From assembly GCF_963662255.1 (NCBI RefSeq), contig NC_085055.1, positions 4,646,102 to 4,710,101 of the forward strand: 64,000 bases of DNA, given 5' to 3'. Below, piece by piece: positions 1 through 11,530 of the stretch; positions within the stretch are counted from its first letter, which is position 1, and every line of letters begins with the position of its first letter. The DNA is from Cinclus cinclus (taxonomy: Eukaryota > Chordata > Aves > Passeriformes > Cinclidae). The position numbers and the translations under genes are program-made. The notes below the pieces were generated by a model. It had not been told where the DNA came from. It saw only the letters and a list, made by a program, of their open reading frames with translations, and ran no database searches.

Positions 1-204
1 ATAAGCGCTGTCGCACAAAGCAGCCCACTCAAAAACATTTCTCCAAATTGTAGCATTTCTATCTGAACAGTAGTAATTTTTCACATCTAGATGGCAAAAT
101 ATTCTCCAGTCAGTTAGTGCTAAGAAAGGAAAGCTATTAATTTTTACAGTATTTATGCATAAAGCCATAGTCCTAGTGAATCATAACCCAGAAAGACAAC
201 TCAC
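1..204 (-). other. PLD1: PLD1 intron (partial) after the sixth coding exon
   Basis: The intron starts with GTGAGT on the minus strand at 204 and runs off the left edge. The next exon, expected to continue the PX-PH linker, is outside the window. I see no other feature in this stretch. Confidence 0.85.
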
Positions 205-263
205 ATGCCCTTTGGTCCCAGGTCGTGGATGAATGACAGCTGGCTTACTCCAACAAACTCCAT
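205..263 (-). CDS. PLD1: PLD1 coding exon 6 in this window (end of PX domain)
   Basis: This exon encodes residues 202-220 plus two bases of codon 221 of phospholipase D1 and closes the PX domain. The translation includes SQLSFIHDLGPKG, which matches the human segment just before the PH domain. The minus-strand acceptor is TTTCCCAG before 263 and the donor is AT|GTGAGT after 205. The 59 nt length leaves phase 2, and the incoming phase 0 agrees with the previous exon. The first residues (MEFVGV) differ from the human TEFLDI-type sequence, as expected for divergence between bird and mammal. The following exon lies off the window. The exon is too short to be found as an ORF and was recognised by homology plus splice sites. 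Confidence 0.92.
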
Positions 264-3200
264 CTGGGAAAGATAAAGAGATTTCTCTATCTTTATAACC
301 CTGAAATCCACACATTTTTTTGTTTCATCAAAGTGACTTGCCACCAAGACCCATAGAACATCCTGAGCAGATGTTACCCACCCATCACTTAAGCATCTTC
401 AAGAAGACCAAGGAAAGCATTTTAGTTGAGTTTTCTGTTCATTTATTTTACATGTACTTTGGATAACACATTTCAGGACAGTTAAACTCAAATGTACCAC
501 AGGGACTCCCTCCCTGGTACTCTCCCTCCTGGATCTTTGGCTGAAACAAGGACTCAAGTTTGACACTGCTCAGGGATCTGTTAGATCTTGGCTGGCTGCC
601 CAAGTCCTCTCCTCCCTCCAGGGACTCTCACAGAGTGACTGGAAGGGAAATGAGGACACATGCCCAGAGCTGGGAGCATCCTTTAAAGCTCCCCACCCGA
701 TGAAGACACCACAGGTGGGTTCAGCCCCACAACCCATGAGCATCCTCCAAGGTCACTACAGCAGGTCAGTGCTGGACACACACCACTGCCCATCAGGTTC
801 CAGAAACTGAAAAATCCACAGGAAAATCACATGGGGCAGAAGAAGAGCAAGTTCAAATCCCAAAGTCAAGGAACCTGCCTCCTCATGGCTCCTCCTGCTT
901 CAGTAGGGATTGCAGAGAACATAACAGTGAGGAAAGCCGGTGAGAAAGATCAGCATGATTACATTCACCTCTAAAAATAGGACACTGGGTAATTTCCACC
1001 AAGCAGGCTTTTCTTGGCACAGTGGGACATTCCTGGCAGTCTGCTGGATATTAGCCCTGGGCCCCTTTAGCAGGGAGAAACATTCTCCCAGAGTGTCCTG
1101 TGCAGGACAGGTCTGGGGCAGGCACAGCCCTGCGAAGGAGTCGCTTTGCACGACAGAACCTTGTCTGCACCCAGCCACTTCTAATTTACTGTCATATCAA
1201 ACTGTCCAACTGCAGAAACGTGCTCAGGGCAGCTGTCACTGTCCCTTTGGCCAGGCAGCAAGCCAGAGGGAACCTTTAACAGCACATTTTGGCAATGAAC
1301 CCTGCTGGGGCTGCAGTCCAGGGCTCAGCCCATGCTCCTAATCGCAGCTGGGACAGGAGGCAGCGTCGGTACCAGCTTCAGGATATGCCCCACCACACCC
1401 ACAGCAACTCCAAGGAAAGGCTTTCTCTTCTCAAGGAAAGGGCCACTGTCATCTCTCTTTGGCAAACCAGCCTCAAGGCCCTCATCAGCAAAATCCAAGT
1501 TTGCACAGGAATTACATGGGTTGACCCCTAAGTCTCAAAGACATTTTCAGATATCAAGTGTAACAAAAAGTATCAGTAAATTTGGGGTCAAAGTCTATCT
1601 TGGTGTTAAGGATGACGTTAAGGACAGGCTCCCTTCCCAGTACCATCATTTTTTCCCTGAAAACAGCAGTAGGACTGAAGATGCTTCCATCTCATCATGC
1701 TCAGCTGCTCCTGGGACCATCCCAAACCTCTCATATCTGCCAAGGCCATGAGAAAAACAAAAATACTGCTTTCCTCTGAGTATCTCAAAGACATAAAGTA
1801 ACCTCTACTCAGCTAAGGCAATTTTCATGCTTTGATTTTAGGGTGATTCCAGCCTGTTTTCAGAAAGCAGTTAGAACAAGTCATCCCATGCTATTTAACC
1901 AATCAGCTTGCTCTCCTTTCTCCCTAAGTATTCTGGAAAAGCACCAGGTGAAACCAATGAATGTTTCAGCTGTTTTCTGCAGTGACACTCAAAGCAGGAT
2001 GGGAACCACTTAAAAAAATCCAGTGAACCCTACAAGCCCTTATCAAAAATCCCAAGCAAAATCTCCGGCCAGTTCTTTGTCTGGATCCCATTTTAACTTC
2101 TTTGTGGCATTTCCTATCAGACAAATCAGAAAACCAGACATTTCTCTCACAGTGGGCACACACACAAAAAAAGCAAATAAATGTCAAAACCCTTTGAAAA
2201 TGCTGGCTGGAACCAGAAAGCTGGTAGGAATTTGAGGAGCACTGCATGCAGAGAAATAATTGTCCTCAAAGAAGCAAAAAGGAAAACCAAGAGGAAAAAT
2301 TACTTGCAGAAACAGAACTACCACTACATAAAAGAGAACGAAAGATTGTCTGGCAACATGGCAACCTCCTCTTCAGCCAAGCAGTCTCTGGAACAGCAGT
2401 GACAGGAGCCCATCCAACACATTGATCAAGCGTTGGTTTGTGAAAAAAAACCTTAAATAAATTCCTGCAGTGAGAAGGAAAATTCCTCAGCATAGTGCAA
2501 AGCATCTGATGGAATGATTTATTGTTACAATTAGCTATTTTTACTATCACAGTGCCTCATCTGAGGTGCTCATCATTCACAGAGAGGCTGGGAGAGGCAG
2601 GCAGGGCAGCCAGGAGCTTTAATGTCCATCACACTGGAATTCCTGCGCTGCCCAGCTGCCTCCCTGGGATCTGGCATCCCACTCTGGTTTCACAGTGACC
2701 TGCAGCAGGATGTTTTTGGTATGAGATATGGGCCTGCAGAATTCAGCTTCAATGACATTGCTGTGGCAATGAAAAAAAAATGAAAAAAAAAAATAAAAGG
2801 CAGACAGGAGTGATGGGCTACAGGAGGACAGGCTATGGAAGGTAGAGAACCAGCTGCAAGGTGTTCCAACCATTCTGTCCTGCCAGCAATGTGGAGCATG
2901 CATGATTTATGTAAGTAAACATTTCACAGAGCATCTGCATTTCAGAAAGGATTAAGCTTCTCAATGCTGTGTTTTTTAATTTTGTTCATTTCATTTTTGT
3001 TCTTTATTTAGTGGGTTCAGAAATGCATCAAAAGCTGATTAGCGTGGATCACTAGCAACAACATGGAACTGTACACTCTTCAGAATGATATATGTTATGA
3101 ACATATATATACCTGTTCAGCACAATTTCTTACACAAAAGAAACTTTGCTTATACAAAATACACATTAAAAACTTGCCTAAATCTGATGCATTTCAAGTG

Positions 3201-5942
3201 CAATAGCTTGGAATACTGATGGGTTAGGTGGGGACCTTCACAAAGGTCTGCTGATCCAAGGACTGTATCAGAAGCAAACCAGTGGCCACTCACTTCTCAG
3301 CTGTACTCAGTCGCGTTGCTTTCACTTAAGATGAGGTTTTTACTCTCTCTAAAGTTCATGCAAAACATTACACATACACACAGTCCAATCAAATCTTAAT
3401 TTTCATTTTGCTTGTGCATCTTTTAAGTATTGGAGCTTGTACAAAAATAATGCAAAGGTCCAACTAATAAAATTTTTATACAGAATCCAATTAAGCATCA
3501 ACATTTTTTCTCCATTTCTCCATTTTCCAATTTTCAGGAAAAAAAGTGTGAACAGTTAACACACTGAGATTCCCACAACACTTATTTTAACAGTAATTGT
3601 CTTGAAGCACTTCAGCCCGAAAGTACTATAAAAAGGTTTTGGAAAGAAGAAGAGGACATGAGATTTAATCACATAAATCAAATAATTAAAAACATATTAA
3701 ATATAAAAAGCTAGACAATGCACAACCTCTACAATGCCACGTAGCCACTGTGGACCTGATCCTTAAATCAACCACAGACTTCAGGTCTGCAAAACCACAA
3801 GCTTGACTTGCAGGCTCAATTGTCTCAATACATGGCACATGCTCCAGACAGTGTACAAAGCAGTTTGCTCTCACTGGCAAAAAATAAAGTAACCACAAAT
3901 GCAAAATGAAAGAAGTAAAAAAGCAAATTCATTAAACTGTGCGGCTCAGATATAAAAAACACCTCCTCAGAGATGCTACTGACCCAAGCAGGCTTTTCAC
4001 AATGACCAAAGGCTACACTCCACGCAGGTCTCAGATTGCCTTTGCAAGTCCATGCCTGCTTTAACAGAGTTCCTGATTTTAAAAAAGTCCTTGGGACATG
4101 GATTTGATGAGAGGAACACAAAGGACTCCAAACGTGCTCCAAGATTAAGACAGTGACAGCATTTGTCAGCATCCGGGCAAAAGACTTCTCAACCACAGAA
4201 AGAGCAAAGCCCTCATTTTGCTCTCAGGAAGACAAATACTGTTCCAGGGAAAGTGCCAGAAATCTTCACTTTAGTCTCGTCTGAGAATGGTGATGGTTGT
4301 TTGGGTGTTGTTTTAAAGGAAGCACTTCCTTCCCTGTACTTTCTTCCAGCATTGCCTGTAGGACCCGTGCCACCACCACAGGCAGCAAAGTCCTCCCTGA
4401 ACACTTCTCTGTGGCCAAATTCAGTGAAAGCCAACAAGAAACTAAGAATTTATGTGCAAAAGGGACATCTGGCTCTGGGGGTTGGGGACAGAAGGGCGAT
4501 TCAGCCCAGGAGGGAGCACCCCACAGCTGCTCAGGAAGGCAGGGCCGCCCATCTCCTCTCCCAGCCCCCTGTGCAGCCTGTCTCAAACCACAGCCTGGCC
4601 AAATGATCACCCACGTTCTCAGAGGAGCAGAAATCTTCCAAAAAGGCAACGCCTGCCTAAAAGTGACAAGATGGATCCACACTGTAAAATAACTCTCCCC
4701 CGCACTGCATATGCTACTGGTCAAAATTGCCAAGTTATCCCGATCTTGCTTCTAGAACAAAAGATTACTCTTTTCCACATGCAGACTAACACAGCTCTTC
4801 ACTGCATTGGAATTAAGCTCCACAGCCCCCCAAAGAAGCACTCTAAGGAATGCAGCTTCCTCAGCCTCAGCTTGAAGATTTCTTGCCATCCAGACTGCAA
4901 TGGCCAAACCCAATGGGCACTTTGTCCCATGGAACAAGCAGTGCTCAATACTGAGCTCTGCAATAGAGCACACAGTTTTTAAGCTTTTATACACAACATC
5001 CAGCTGCCCAACATCTCTACACAACGGAAATCCTACAAAAGAGAAGAATATCTAACAACAAAAGTGGAAGAGAAGTGGCTGCTACAGAAACTCAAGGTTC
5101 AGTATTTTTGGCTTGTTGGAAAACCAGGTGTTCCCAGTTATCACTCTGTGCTCAGAAATGTCACTAAACTTGGCAGCTACTCAGTGCGTGCATCAGATTT
5201 TGCTGGTAATACAAAAGATGAAGTAACACAGTCATTATGCAGCCACAAAAAGGGGAAATAAATTACCATCCCCAAGAGATGTCACAGCTGCGGCTGACAG
5301 GTGAAGGTGAGGAGTTCTCAAGAAACATTCAAGGATGAGTTTTAAAAGAAATACTTCTTAAAATAGGCTTGAAGCTTGATTTGATGTCTCTCCTCATTTC
5401 AAATAGTGTTGACTTGGGGAAATAAGCCAACTACCATCTCCCTTTGGAACTGACAAAATACTCATTCACCTCTTTGGGTATCCCACACACAGAAACTCAA
5501 TGTCACTAATGTCCAGGGAAACTGCACAGAAGAGAAACCTGAGAGAACTCTGCACCCAGAACCACGCACAAAGCTCAGACTGAAGGGAGTAATTAAAAAT
5601 ACAGCTTGAATTACAATTTTTAAAGTATTTAAAACCTTAACTTGCCATCTTAAACAGTCTGCAAAATTAAACAGAGTCTCACTACATCATACATGTACAA
5701 CCAACTGTTTGGACTGAACTAGCTCGAGGAGGTTATCACTGCATGATACCAGCAACCTCTAACACCGAGTCATTCCTTTGGTTTTAATCATATTACATCT
5801 GTGTTGGAGAAATCAGCTAATCCAAATGCTCACAAAACAGCTGCAAAATGCTTCTTGCAGAAGCTGCATGTCTTCTTCCAATGAATTCAGCATTTGTAAA
5901 GTGAATATTCTTTAGACATTAAGCAAACTAAGTTCTACTTAC
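264..5942 (-). other. PLD1: PLD1 intron between coding exons 5 and 6
   Basis: A 5.7 kb intron with GTAAGT at 5942 and CCCAG at 264. It is AT-rich with scattered short A and T runs (for example about 2769-2797) and a 9-bp perfect inverted repeat with a three-base loop at 3088-3108. The open frames here (for example 4163-4606 and 4452-4982 on plus, 4266-4733 on minus) overlap one another on both strands and look like chance frames. I recognise no gene or interspersed repeat. Confidence 0.7.
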
Positions 5943-6008
5943 TGTTCCATGGTAGTTCCTGTACATCGGCATTTTCAGGATATTTGTCAAGTAGTCCTCC
6001 AGCTGTTT
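5943..6008 (-). CDS. PLD1: PLD1 coding exon 5 in this window (PX domain, 22 codons)
   Basis: This 66 nt microexon is exactly 22 codons (residues 180-201), with phase 0 on both sides. The translation KQLEDYLTNILKMPMYRNYH differs by one residue (N for K) from the human PLD1 segment as I remember it. It forms the C-terminal helix region of the PX domain, where a family-typical LxxYL-like pattern precedes a small loop. The minus-strand acceptor is AATTATAG before 6008 and the donor is ACA|GTAAGT after 5943. Because both phases are 0, skipping this exon would keep the frame but remove part of the PX fold. Its identity is close to certain. Confidence 0.95.
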
Positions 6009-7426
6009 CTATAATTAAAATATGGAGAACTTTAGATAGGATGTGGAAGTTTTTCTTGAAAATTCCTGTAATCCAATTGTCTGGCATTAGGAAGCAGTCA
6101 AGAAATCAGATCCACTTTTCAGTTTGAGTGGATAAATAAATCCATTATTTGTACTCACAGGCTATCATAACTCAACACCATAAACAGTTTAATCATAGGT
6201 TGTTTACTGTTCATAGTTCTGTGTTTGTACCTTCCACCAGCAGACATGTTCTGTAGCAGGGTCACTTTGGAGGTCAACTTTTGTGACTAAGCTAAAGTTT
6301 CAGAACAATTTAAAATACCAAACCAGTCCCCATTGTTTCTGACCCACAGGAATCAGCTTTGTGAGAAAACAGGCTCAGAGGCAACTGAGAGAGCCTGTTT
6401 AACCAAAACAAAAGGTTCACGGGGTGAGGGACACAGGGACCATGCTGTCCTGTCCCAAGGACACAGAGAGAGCAGTGGCTGGGCTTGTCCTCCCCAGCAA
6501 GGAGGGGAGAAGAGAAGAAATCATTATGGGAAAAGGAATCTCTTACCATCCTCATGGTTAAAGGGAAAAGAAAAAAATAAACTGTCTGGGCATGGGAAAC
6601 TGGGCAGAGTCCTACAGGACACAAAGCAAACTGAGAGGAAACAGAAGCTAAAAAAAACCCAAAAACTATCTATAAAACAGTTTTCTTCCTCTTTTAAACC
6701 CACATCTCTCCCCTCAAACTTCCCACGCATCAGAGAAGCTGTGAACGGCAGGCCTCTGCATGGCACAGCCACAAGACACAATCCTTTAATCCTTTGGGCC
6801 TTGAAGTTCCAGTGGCACAAAGCCCAGGGAAGGAGGGAGGGAGCAGCAGAAAGAGAACGATAAGCACAGCCTGAACAAACATGGGGTTTTTAACTTGCAA
6901 AGCTGCAACGAGGAGGTAGGAAGACATCCACCCTCTCCATGGAAGGGCCCATCTGTCAACATCTGATGAAGTTACATAGAACACGTGTGCCTGGGCTAAA
7001 ATTACCCACTTCAGCATCAATAGGCTGACTGTCATCTCCTCTTTCAGAGGGGGATGGCACTGAAATCCCTCAGATTTTGATGGCCATGGGGCAGCCTCCA
7101 TCACGCAACTTGACTCTGCAAACTGCCCTGTCTATCTTTAAATCAGAGCAGGTGGGAGGAGGGGAACTACCACTCCCAGAATCACAGCGCTCCCCAACTG
7201 CAGAGGAAAGCTTTGCCCACATGAACCCTGGGAGCAGCATCCTCATCATTGCACAGCAGAGAATTCGACATTAAAACGGTACTTGTCAAAGCCAAACTTT
7301 GTCAAGCAAAATACCATAATGATAACAAACAAGGGTTATGATTGTGTGTGGCCTTGCAAGCAACCTGCCAGGCTTCTCTGCACCTCAAAGCATCCCTCTG
7401 GCCCCCAGACTGAGGTGGGCACTTAC
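6009..7426 (-). other. PLD1: PLD1 intron between coding exons 4 and 5
   Basis: A 1.4 kb intron. It contains a match to the promoter-type motif ACTACNNNTCCCA at 7165-7182, within an otherwise unremarkable purine-rich stretch. The open frames at 6310-7274 overlap on both strands and show no recognisable protein. Confidence 0.65.
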
Positions 7427-7535
7427 CCTCCTGCTGGAGAAGTGCTCCTCCCGCACCGTGCTCTCCGCGGTGTGCGGCAGACTCGGCATCTGCCTCGGCT
7501 CTCCCCTTTTGATGGATTGTCTTCTCACTGTGTGA
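7427..7535 (-). CDS. PLD1: PLD1 coding exon 4 in this window (PX domain loop)
   Basis: This exon completes codon 143 and encodes residues 144-179 (109 nt, phase 2 in and 0 out). The translation HTVRRQSIKRGEPRQMPSLP aligns with the human HTFRRQNVREEPREMPSLP-type segment. It is followed by a more variable, serine- and glutamate-containing stretch and then REEHF, SSRR. It is the long basic, proline-containing insertion of the PLD1 PX domain between the PPII region and the last helices. The minus-strand acceptor is CTTCCAG before 7535 and the donor is AGG|GTAAGT after 7427. The DNA is locally richer in CpG than the flanking introns, as expected for coding sequence. Splice phases fit both neighbours exactly. 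Confidence 0.95.
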
Positions 7536-8379
7536 CTGGAAGGAAAAACACACCCCAACATCAAGTCTCAGTGCTGCAAGTGTCTGTATGCCTCAATACA
7601 TAACCCCTCTTCTGCAATGCCTTTATTTTTCCTATGCAAGAGCTTACAAACTGGCAGGTGGGGAGGATAGCAAAAAAAAAAAAAAAAAAAAAAAAAACCA
7701 GAAAAGAAGATAGCGTGGATTCATTTAAGAAGCCAGCGTGCTCCAACTGGCTCACAAACCAAAATACAACACAGAAATATCAGAATTTGATTTTTGACAG
7801 CCACGATTTTCCCTTGTAAGTAAAGGGAGCCTACACCCTGCTTTTGGAGCATTCCGTTCCTCCAGCTCTTAACCCCTCATAATTTTACCCTTCCTATCAT
7901 ATCTCTATGTTTGTCTCTATCAGGAAGCTCTCACTGACCTACACCTTTCTCCTCGCCCTTATATTTCCAGCCATCCCAAGCACCAAGACTAGCCTGGCTA
8001 GGGACCCCCACACCTCCCACATCCTGCCCACGCTGTCAGAAAGCCACAAAGCTCCAGCAATTTCCACTAGCATTATCATAACCCTTCCCCAAGTTCAAGG
8101 CAAATCCAGCTCAAAAGCTGATTGGAGACCCAGCTGACCCAGGAGACAATGTTTTCTGCATCAGCAGAGAGATGTTTGCATCACTTAGATTATGGCTGCT
8201 AAACACACAGATTAAATATTTTTATTACAGCTGGTAAATACTCATGAAGACCGAATTCTTCTTCCCTCAACTCCTTACAGCAAAGTAAATGGGACCAGTG
8301 AAGCCAAACAGACATGATATTAAAAAAGTTAAAAGATCCCATCTCCCGAAGTCCACCATGCCCATAGGGATACACTCAC
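7536..8379 (-). other. PLD1: PLD1 intron between coding exons 3 and 4
   Basis: An 844 nt intron bounded by GTGAGT at 8379 and TTCCAG at 7536. Its only notable feature is an uninterrupted A26 run on the plus strand at 7672-7697, listed separately. Confidence 0.7.
7672..7697. repeat. A26 homopolymer in a PLD1 intron
   Basis: Twenty-six consecutive A on the plus strand, with a short A-rich tail after CC. It could be a slippage-prone simple repeat or the poly(A) end of an unrecognised retroposon. No target-site duplication was identified. Confidence 0.9.
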
Positions 8380-8525
8380 CTCCTGGTGGGGATAGGGATG
8401 CGCACGAAGGCTTTGTACCTCAGCAGCTCCCTGTGAAACTCCTGGAAGTGCTTGAACTTCCTTTTCACATGCCAGGTGAACTCTCCATGGGTCAGCTCGA
8501 TGGTGTAAACATTTGGACTTGGTAC
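8380..8525 (-). CDS. PLD1: PLD1 coding exon 3 in this window (PX domain core)
   Basis: This exon encodes residues 95-142 plus two bases of codon 143 and carries the heart of the PX (phosphoinositide-binding) domain. Visible landmarks are [21 protein letters not shown] (residues 101-121) then [13 protein letters not shown] and the IPIPTR loop. The basic cluster VKRKFKHF corresponds to the family's RRY/F lipid-contact region, and IPIP to its proline-rich loop. In PLD1 the PX domain helps target the enzyme to phosphoinositide-containing membranes. The sequence is nearly identical to human as I recall it. The minus-strand acceptor is CCCTGCAG before 8525 and the donor is GGAG|GTGAGT after 8380. 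The length of 146 nt leaves phase 2, matching the next exon. Confidence 0.97.
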
Positions 8526-8818
8526 CTGCAGGGGAGAACATCACAGAGGATGCAAGTTTTGAAATAAGCAATTTTCCCCCAGCTGCTCATCTAAAGAGCC
8601 TTTATTCCACTTTACTTAAGGATTATTCTGCCTCACAATTTCCTGTTCTGCTTTATTAGATTTTATAATAGACAGATAACCTTCTCTCCTAAGCGTTTTC
8701 TGAGACACAGGCATTACTGCTTCCTCAACCCACGAACGAGCAAGCACAAAATTAAGGCACAAACAGCATTTTAAGTATAGTTCTACAGAAATCAAAAGAA
8801 ACCTCTGCAAGTTCTGAC
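8526..8818 (-). other. PLD1: PLD1 intron between coding exons 2 and 3
   Basis: A 293 nt intron bounded by GTCAGA at 8818 and TGCAG at 8526. I see nothing else in it. Confidence 0.7.
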
Positions 8819-8946
8819 CTTCTTAGTGGAAGTGAAGCGTTCAACTTCCAACACACGCACTCGGACAGGACATCCCGTGAGGTACGTCTGCGTGCCCGGC
8901 TCTTTGAACCCATGGGTGTGGTAGATGGCAGAGAAGGGAATGCACA
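8819..8946 (-). CDS. PLD1: PLD1 coding exon 2 in this window (start of PX domain)
   Basis: This exon completes codon 52 and encodes residues 53-94 (128 nt, phase 1 in, 0 out). The translation begins [16 protein letters not shown] and continues to [10 protein letters not shown], both strongly conserved PLD1 signatures. The second forms the first beta strand of the PX domain. The minus-strand acceptor is TTGCAG before 8946. The donor AAG|GTCAGA after 8819 is weaker than the others because it has C at intron position 3, but an alternative would break the exact phase match to the next exon. The bird has KK where human has TR at the exon end. Confidence 0.95.
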
Positions 8947-9281
8947 CTGCAAGGACCACAAACCCCACAAAACTGTTAGCTCAACAGCCTTGTAACAATC
9001 CATGAGGGCATGAAAGCCAGCAGACAGCAACACTTTAACACGGGAGCATTTATACAGCAGCATTAACTCCAGCAAAAGAGAGCAATTTTTATTAAAGAAA
9101 GCTCAAAGACAAGGTTACACAGAAGGGACTTGACTTGAAAAGCTCAAGTATTATGAGTTTCCTGGCTCTAAATCAGAGTCAACGCTGGGCTTGGCAAAAC
9201 CCCTGAAGCTGTAGCCTAACTGCCAACAGATTGTTAAGCCCAGGCAGGACATGGGATGAGAACACATGGGTGTCAACTCAC
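8947..9281 (-). other. PLD1: PLD1 intron between coding exons 1 and 2
   Basis: A 335 nt intron that begins GTGAGT at 9281 and ends TTGCAG. I see nothing recognisable inside. The short distances between this and the next coding exons fit a compact avian gene. Confidence 0.7.
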
Positions 9282-9435
9282 CGGTGCCTTTGGGGTCAGT
9301 GAGCACCTCCGAGTCCACCTCCTCCCCCTCCACATGGAGCTCCCTGGTGTCCAGGCTCTCGATGATGTTGCTCATGTCTGCAGCGAGCTTCTTCAGCGTG
9401 GATGTGGCTGCATGGCTTTCATCTTTCAGAGACAT
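9282..9435 (-). CDS. PLD1: PLD1 first coding exon (N-terminus, start codon)
   Basis: This exon holds the PLD1 start codon (ATG at 9435-9433) and residues 1-51 plus one base of codon 52. PLD1 hydrolyses phosphatidylcholine to phosphatidic acid and choline at Golgi, endosomal and plasma membranes, under control of PKC, ARF and Rho GTPases. The translation begins MSLKDESHAATSTLKKLAAD and continues with MSNIIESLDTRELH. This is the diagnostic PLD1 N-terminus, with only a few substitutions from human. The start was chosen because it is the conserved one; its context is G at -3 but T at +4. The donor is ACCG|GTGAGT after 9282. The exon also includes 32 nt of 5' UTR back to an acceptor at 9467. The catalytic HKD motifs are far downstream, outside the window. 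Confidence 0.96.
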
Positions 9436-9467
9436 CTCAGGGGCGTGTGCTCAGGAGCCGCGGGGTG
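9436..9467 (-). other. PLD1: PLD1 5' UTR part of the first coding exon
   Basis: Thirty-two nt lie between the acceptor (TCTTTCCCCAG, AG at 9469-9468) and the PLD1 ATG. The polypyrimidine tract is good. This segment carries no stop in the frame of the upstream ATG discussed for exon 1, so that ATG would read through it into the coding exon. Confidence 0.8.
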
Positions 9468-11087
9468 CTGGGGAAAGACAGGGCAGGGCTGTCACCACCT
9501 CCTCTGTAACACAGGGCTGAAGGAAACCACTGGCAATGCATGGACACATCTTTCCATCCCTTTACCCACATTCATCCCAGCTATCCCTATCATATACAGC
9601 CAATGCCAAATATTCAGTCCTAAACCTACAAACCATATCACTGCCTGGCCAAATCCCAGACTTAATTCACCTGGTTCTGCACTTCCCAGGTCAGGTCGCA
9701 TGGAGGAAAAGCTCACTCAGAAAATTGGTAGACATTTTTGCTACATGTTCTTCCTTTGAGTGAAGTAGCAATAGAAACTCCCAGCATTATTAAGATTTCC
9801 TCTATTTCTATGCACCTTATACAACTGCCTGTGGTGTCTGCATGCCTCCCACAGCTCCATCCTCTCAGCAGGCTCAAAAGTTACAGCTCTAACGATTCCT
9901 CTCCAGGGTCAGGAGCATCCTGACCTCCACAGAACGCCTGGGATCAACAAGGTGGACACAACGTCTTCTGTGCTCACCCCTCCAATATCCCAGGTGGCTG
10001 GAGGGGACCAGCCCATTGTCCCTTTGTGACAGGAACACAGCCAGAGAAAAGGCTGCTGCCTGCTCAGGGCACCCCGGCAGTGGCACTTAGAGGTGTTTGA
10101 GCACTGGTGTCTACAGCACTTCCCATCTTTATTCCCACCCATCCACTCCAGGAGCCTGAGTCAGAAGAAAAATGAGGAAGGAAAGAAGAAGAAAAAAATT
10201 AAAAAAAGGAAACAAAAGTAAATCAATATAGGAGGCATGGCCACTGACACTAGCACAAGCCTTCCTTGCTTGTATTTGCAAACCCTCTTCCTCCTCCAGG
10301 CTCTGCATCTCACCATGGGGCTGTGGAGCTGGCTGCTGGTGCTTGCATACAGCCAGGCTCCAGTTCCTGGGCATTCCCCTGATGATGATAGAAAGTCTCT
10401 TCAATCTTTGTCCTGCTCTGCAATAAATGTCACAGCTCAAAAGCTACACTGAAAAAATATGGATGGGACAAACTGGAAACATTTTGCAGAAGCCAATACA
10501 AGAATGCCCATTTATACTTGTGGAAGCTCTTACATTGTGCTAAAGAAGATTTTTCCAAAAAAGTGTGACATTTCTGATGTTAATTTCTGCAACGAACACT
10601 GTGCAATTATTCTTGAGTGAGCTCCACAACAAGAGCTGGGTATGCTGTAACTTGGAAATAATTTAACATTTTAATAAATGATGCATTTAGCAGCTTTTGA
10701 AAGAACATTCTTTATTATCGTTTCCTCTTGAAACACGTCCATTATTTCATTACTACATACATTCTAGAAGCAGCTGCCTTCAGGAAAAAAAAAATCCACT
10801 TGCACACAGACTTGAATCAAGAAAAAAAACAGATCAATCTCTTCTCTTATACCAAAATAAATGTAGAATCAACAGCTTTATCTTGGGAGTGAGGACTCCA
10901 AGGGCCTGGGTGGCTCTGTCACCTTCCACTAGTAGCAGGGAAAGCCACCAGAGCACAGAAGGCTTTAGGACCAGACCAGGGTATCACTGGGCCCCCAGAT
11001 CACTTCAAGAGATCTGCAAGAATAACTCAAACATAAACACACATGGGGGTACCTCCTTTCCCAGTGATACACTGAACTTTGGGGCAA

Positions 11088-11530
11088 CTGGTTTCAGCTG
11101 GGACAGAGTTAATTTTATTATTAGCTGGTACAGTGTTGTGTTTTAGATTTAGGACCAGAAGAATGTTGATAACACACTGATGTTTGAGTTGTTGCAAAGT
11201 TCTGCTTCCCCTAATTCAAGGACTTCCCAATTTCCAAGGTTCTTCACAATGGGGTGCACAAAAAGCTGTGGGGGAGCATGGCCAAGACAGCTGACCCGAA
11301 CTGGCCAAAGGGCTATCCCATTCTACAGAACACCATTCCCAAGGTATCAGCTGGGGGGTGCCAACTGCTGCTGGGGGCTGGGCACTGATCAGGGGGTGGT
11401 GAGCAATTACTGTACTATGCACCATTTGTTTCCATCAATGTTATTCCCCTTTCATTACAATTATTACTATATTTTATTTTGTTTTAATTATCAAACTGTT
11501 CTCACCCTACTGATGTTACCCTACCCAGCC
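11088..11530 (+). mobile_element. Degraded avian endogenous retrovirus LTR fragment
   Basis: The segment begins GGTTTCAGCTGGGACAGAGT and continues with blocks I recognise from a common avian ERV LTR. These include the GTTGATAACACACTGATG block, a GACAGCTGACCCGAACTGGC block, and GGGTGGTGAGCAATT before an AT-rich tail ending near a CTGTTCTCACCCTAC segment. It lies in plus orientation, antisense to PLD1. It is diverged and shortened, and I see no adjacent gag, pol or env frame, so it is likely a solo LTR remnant. Boundaries are approximate because I could not align it to a consensus. Confidence 0.75.

Noticed and set aside
3088..3108. Nine-base perfect inverted repeat with a three-base loop.
   Set aside because: AT-rich and short; expected by chance in AT-rich intron sequence and without a recognised binding-site identity.
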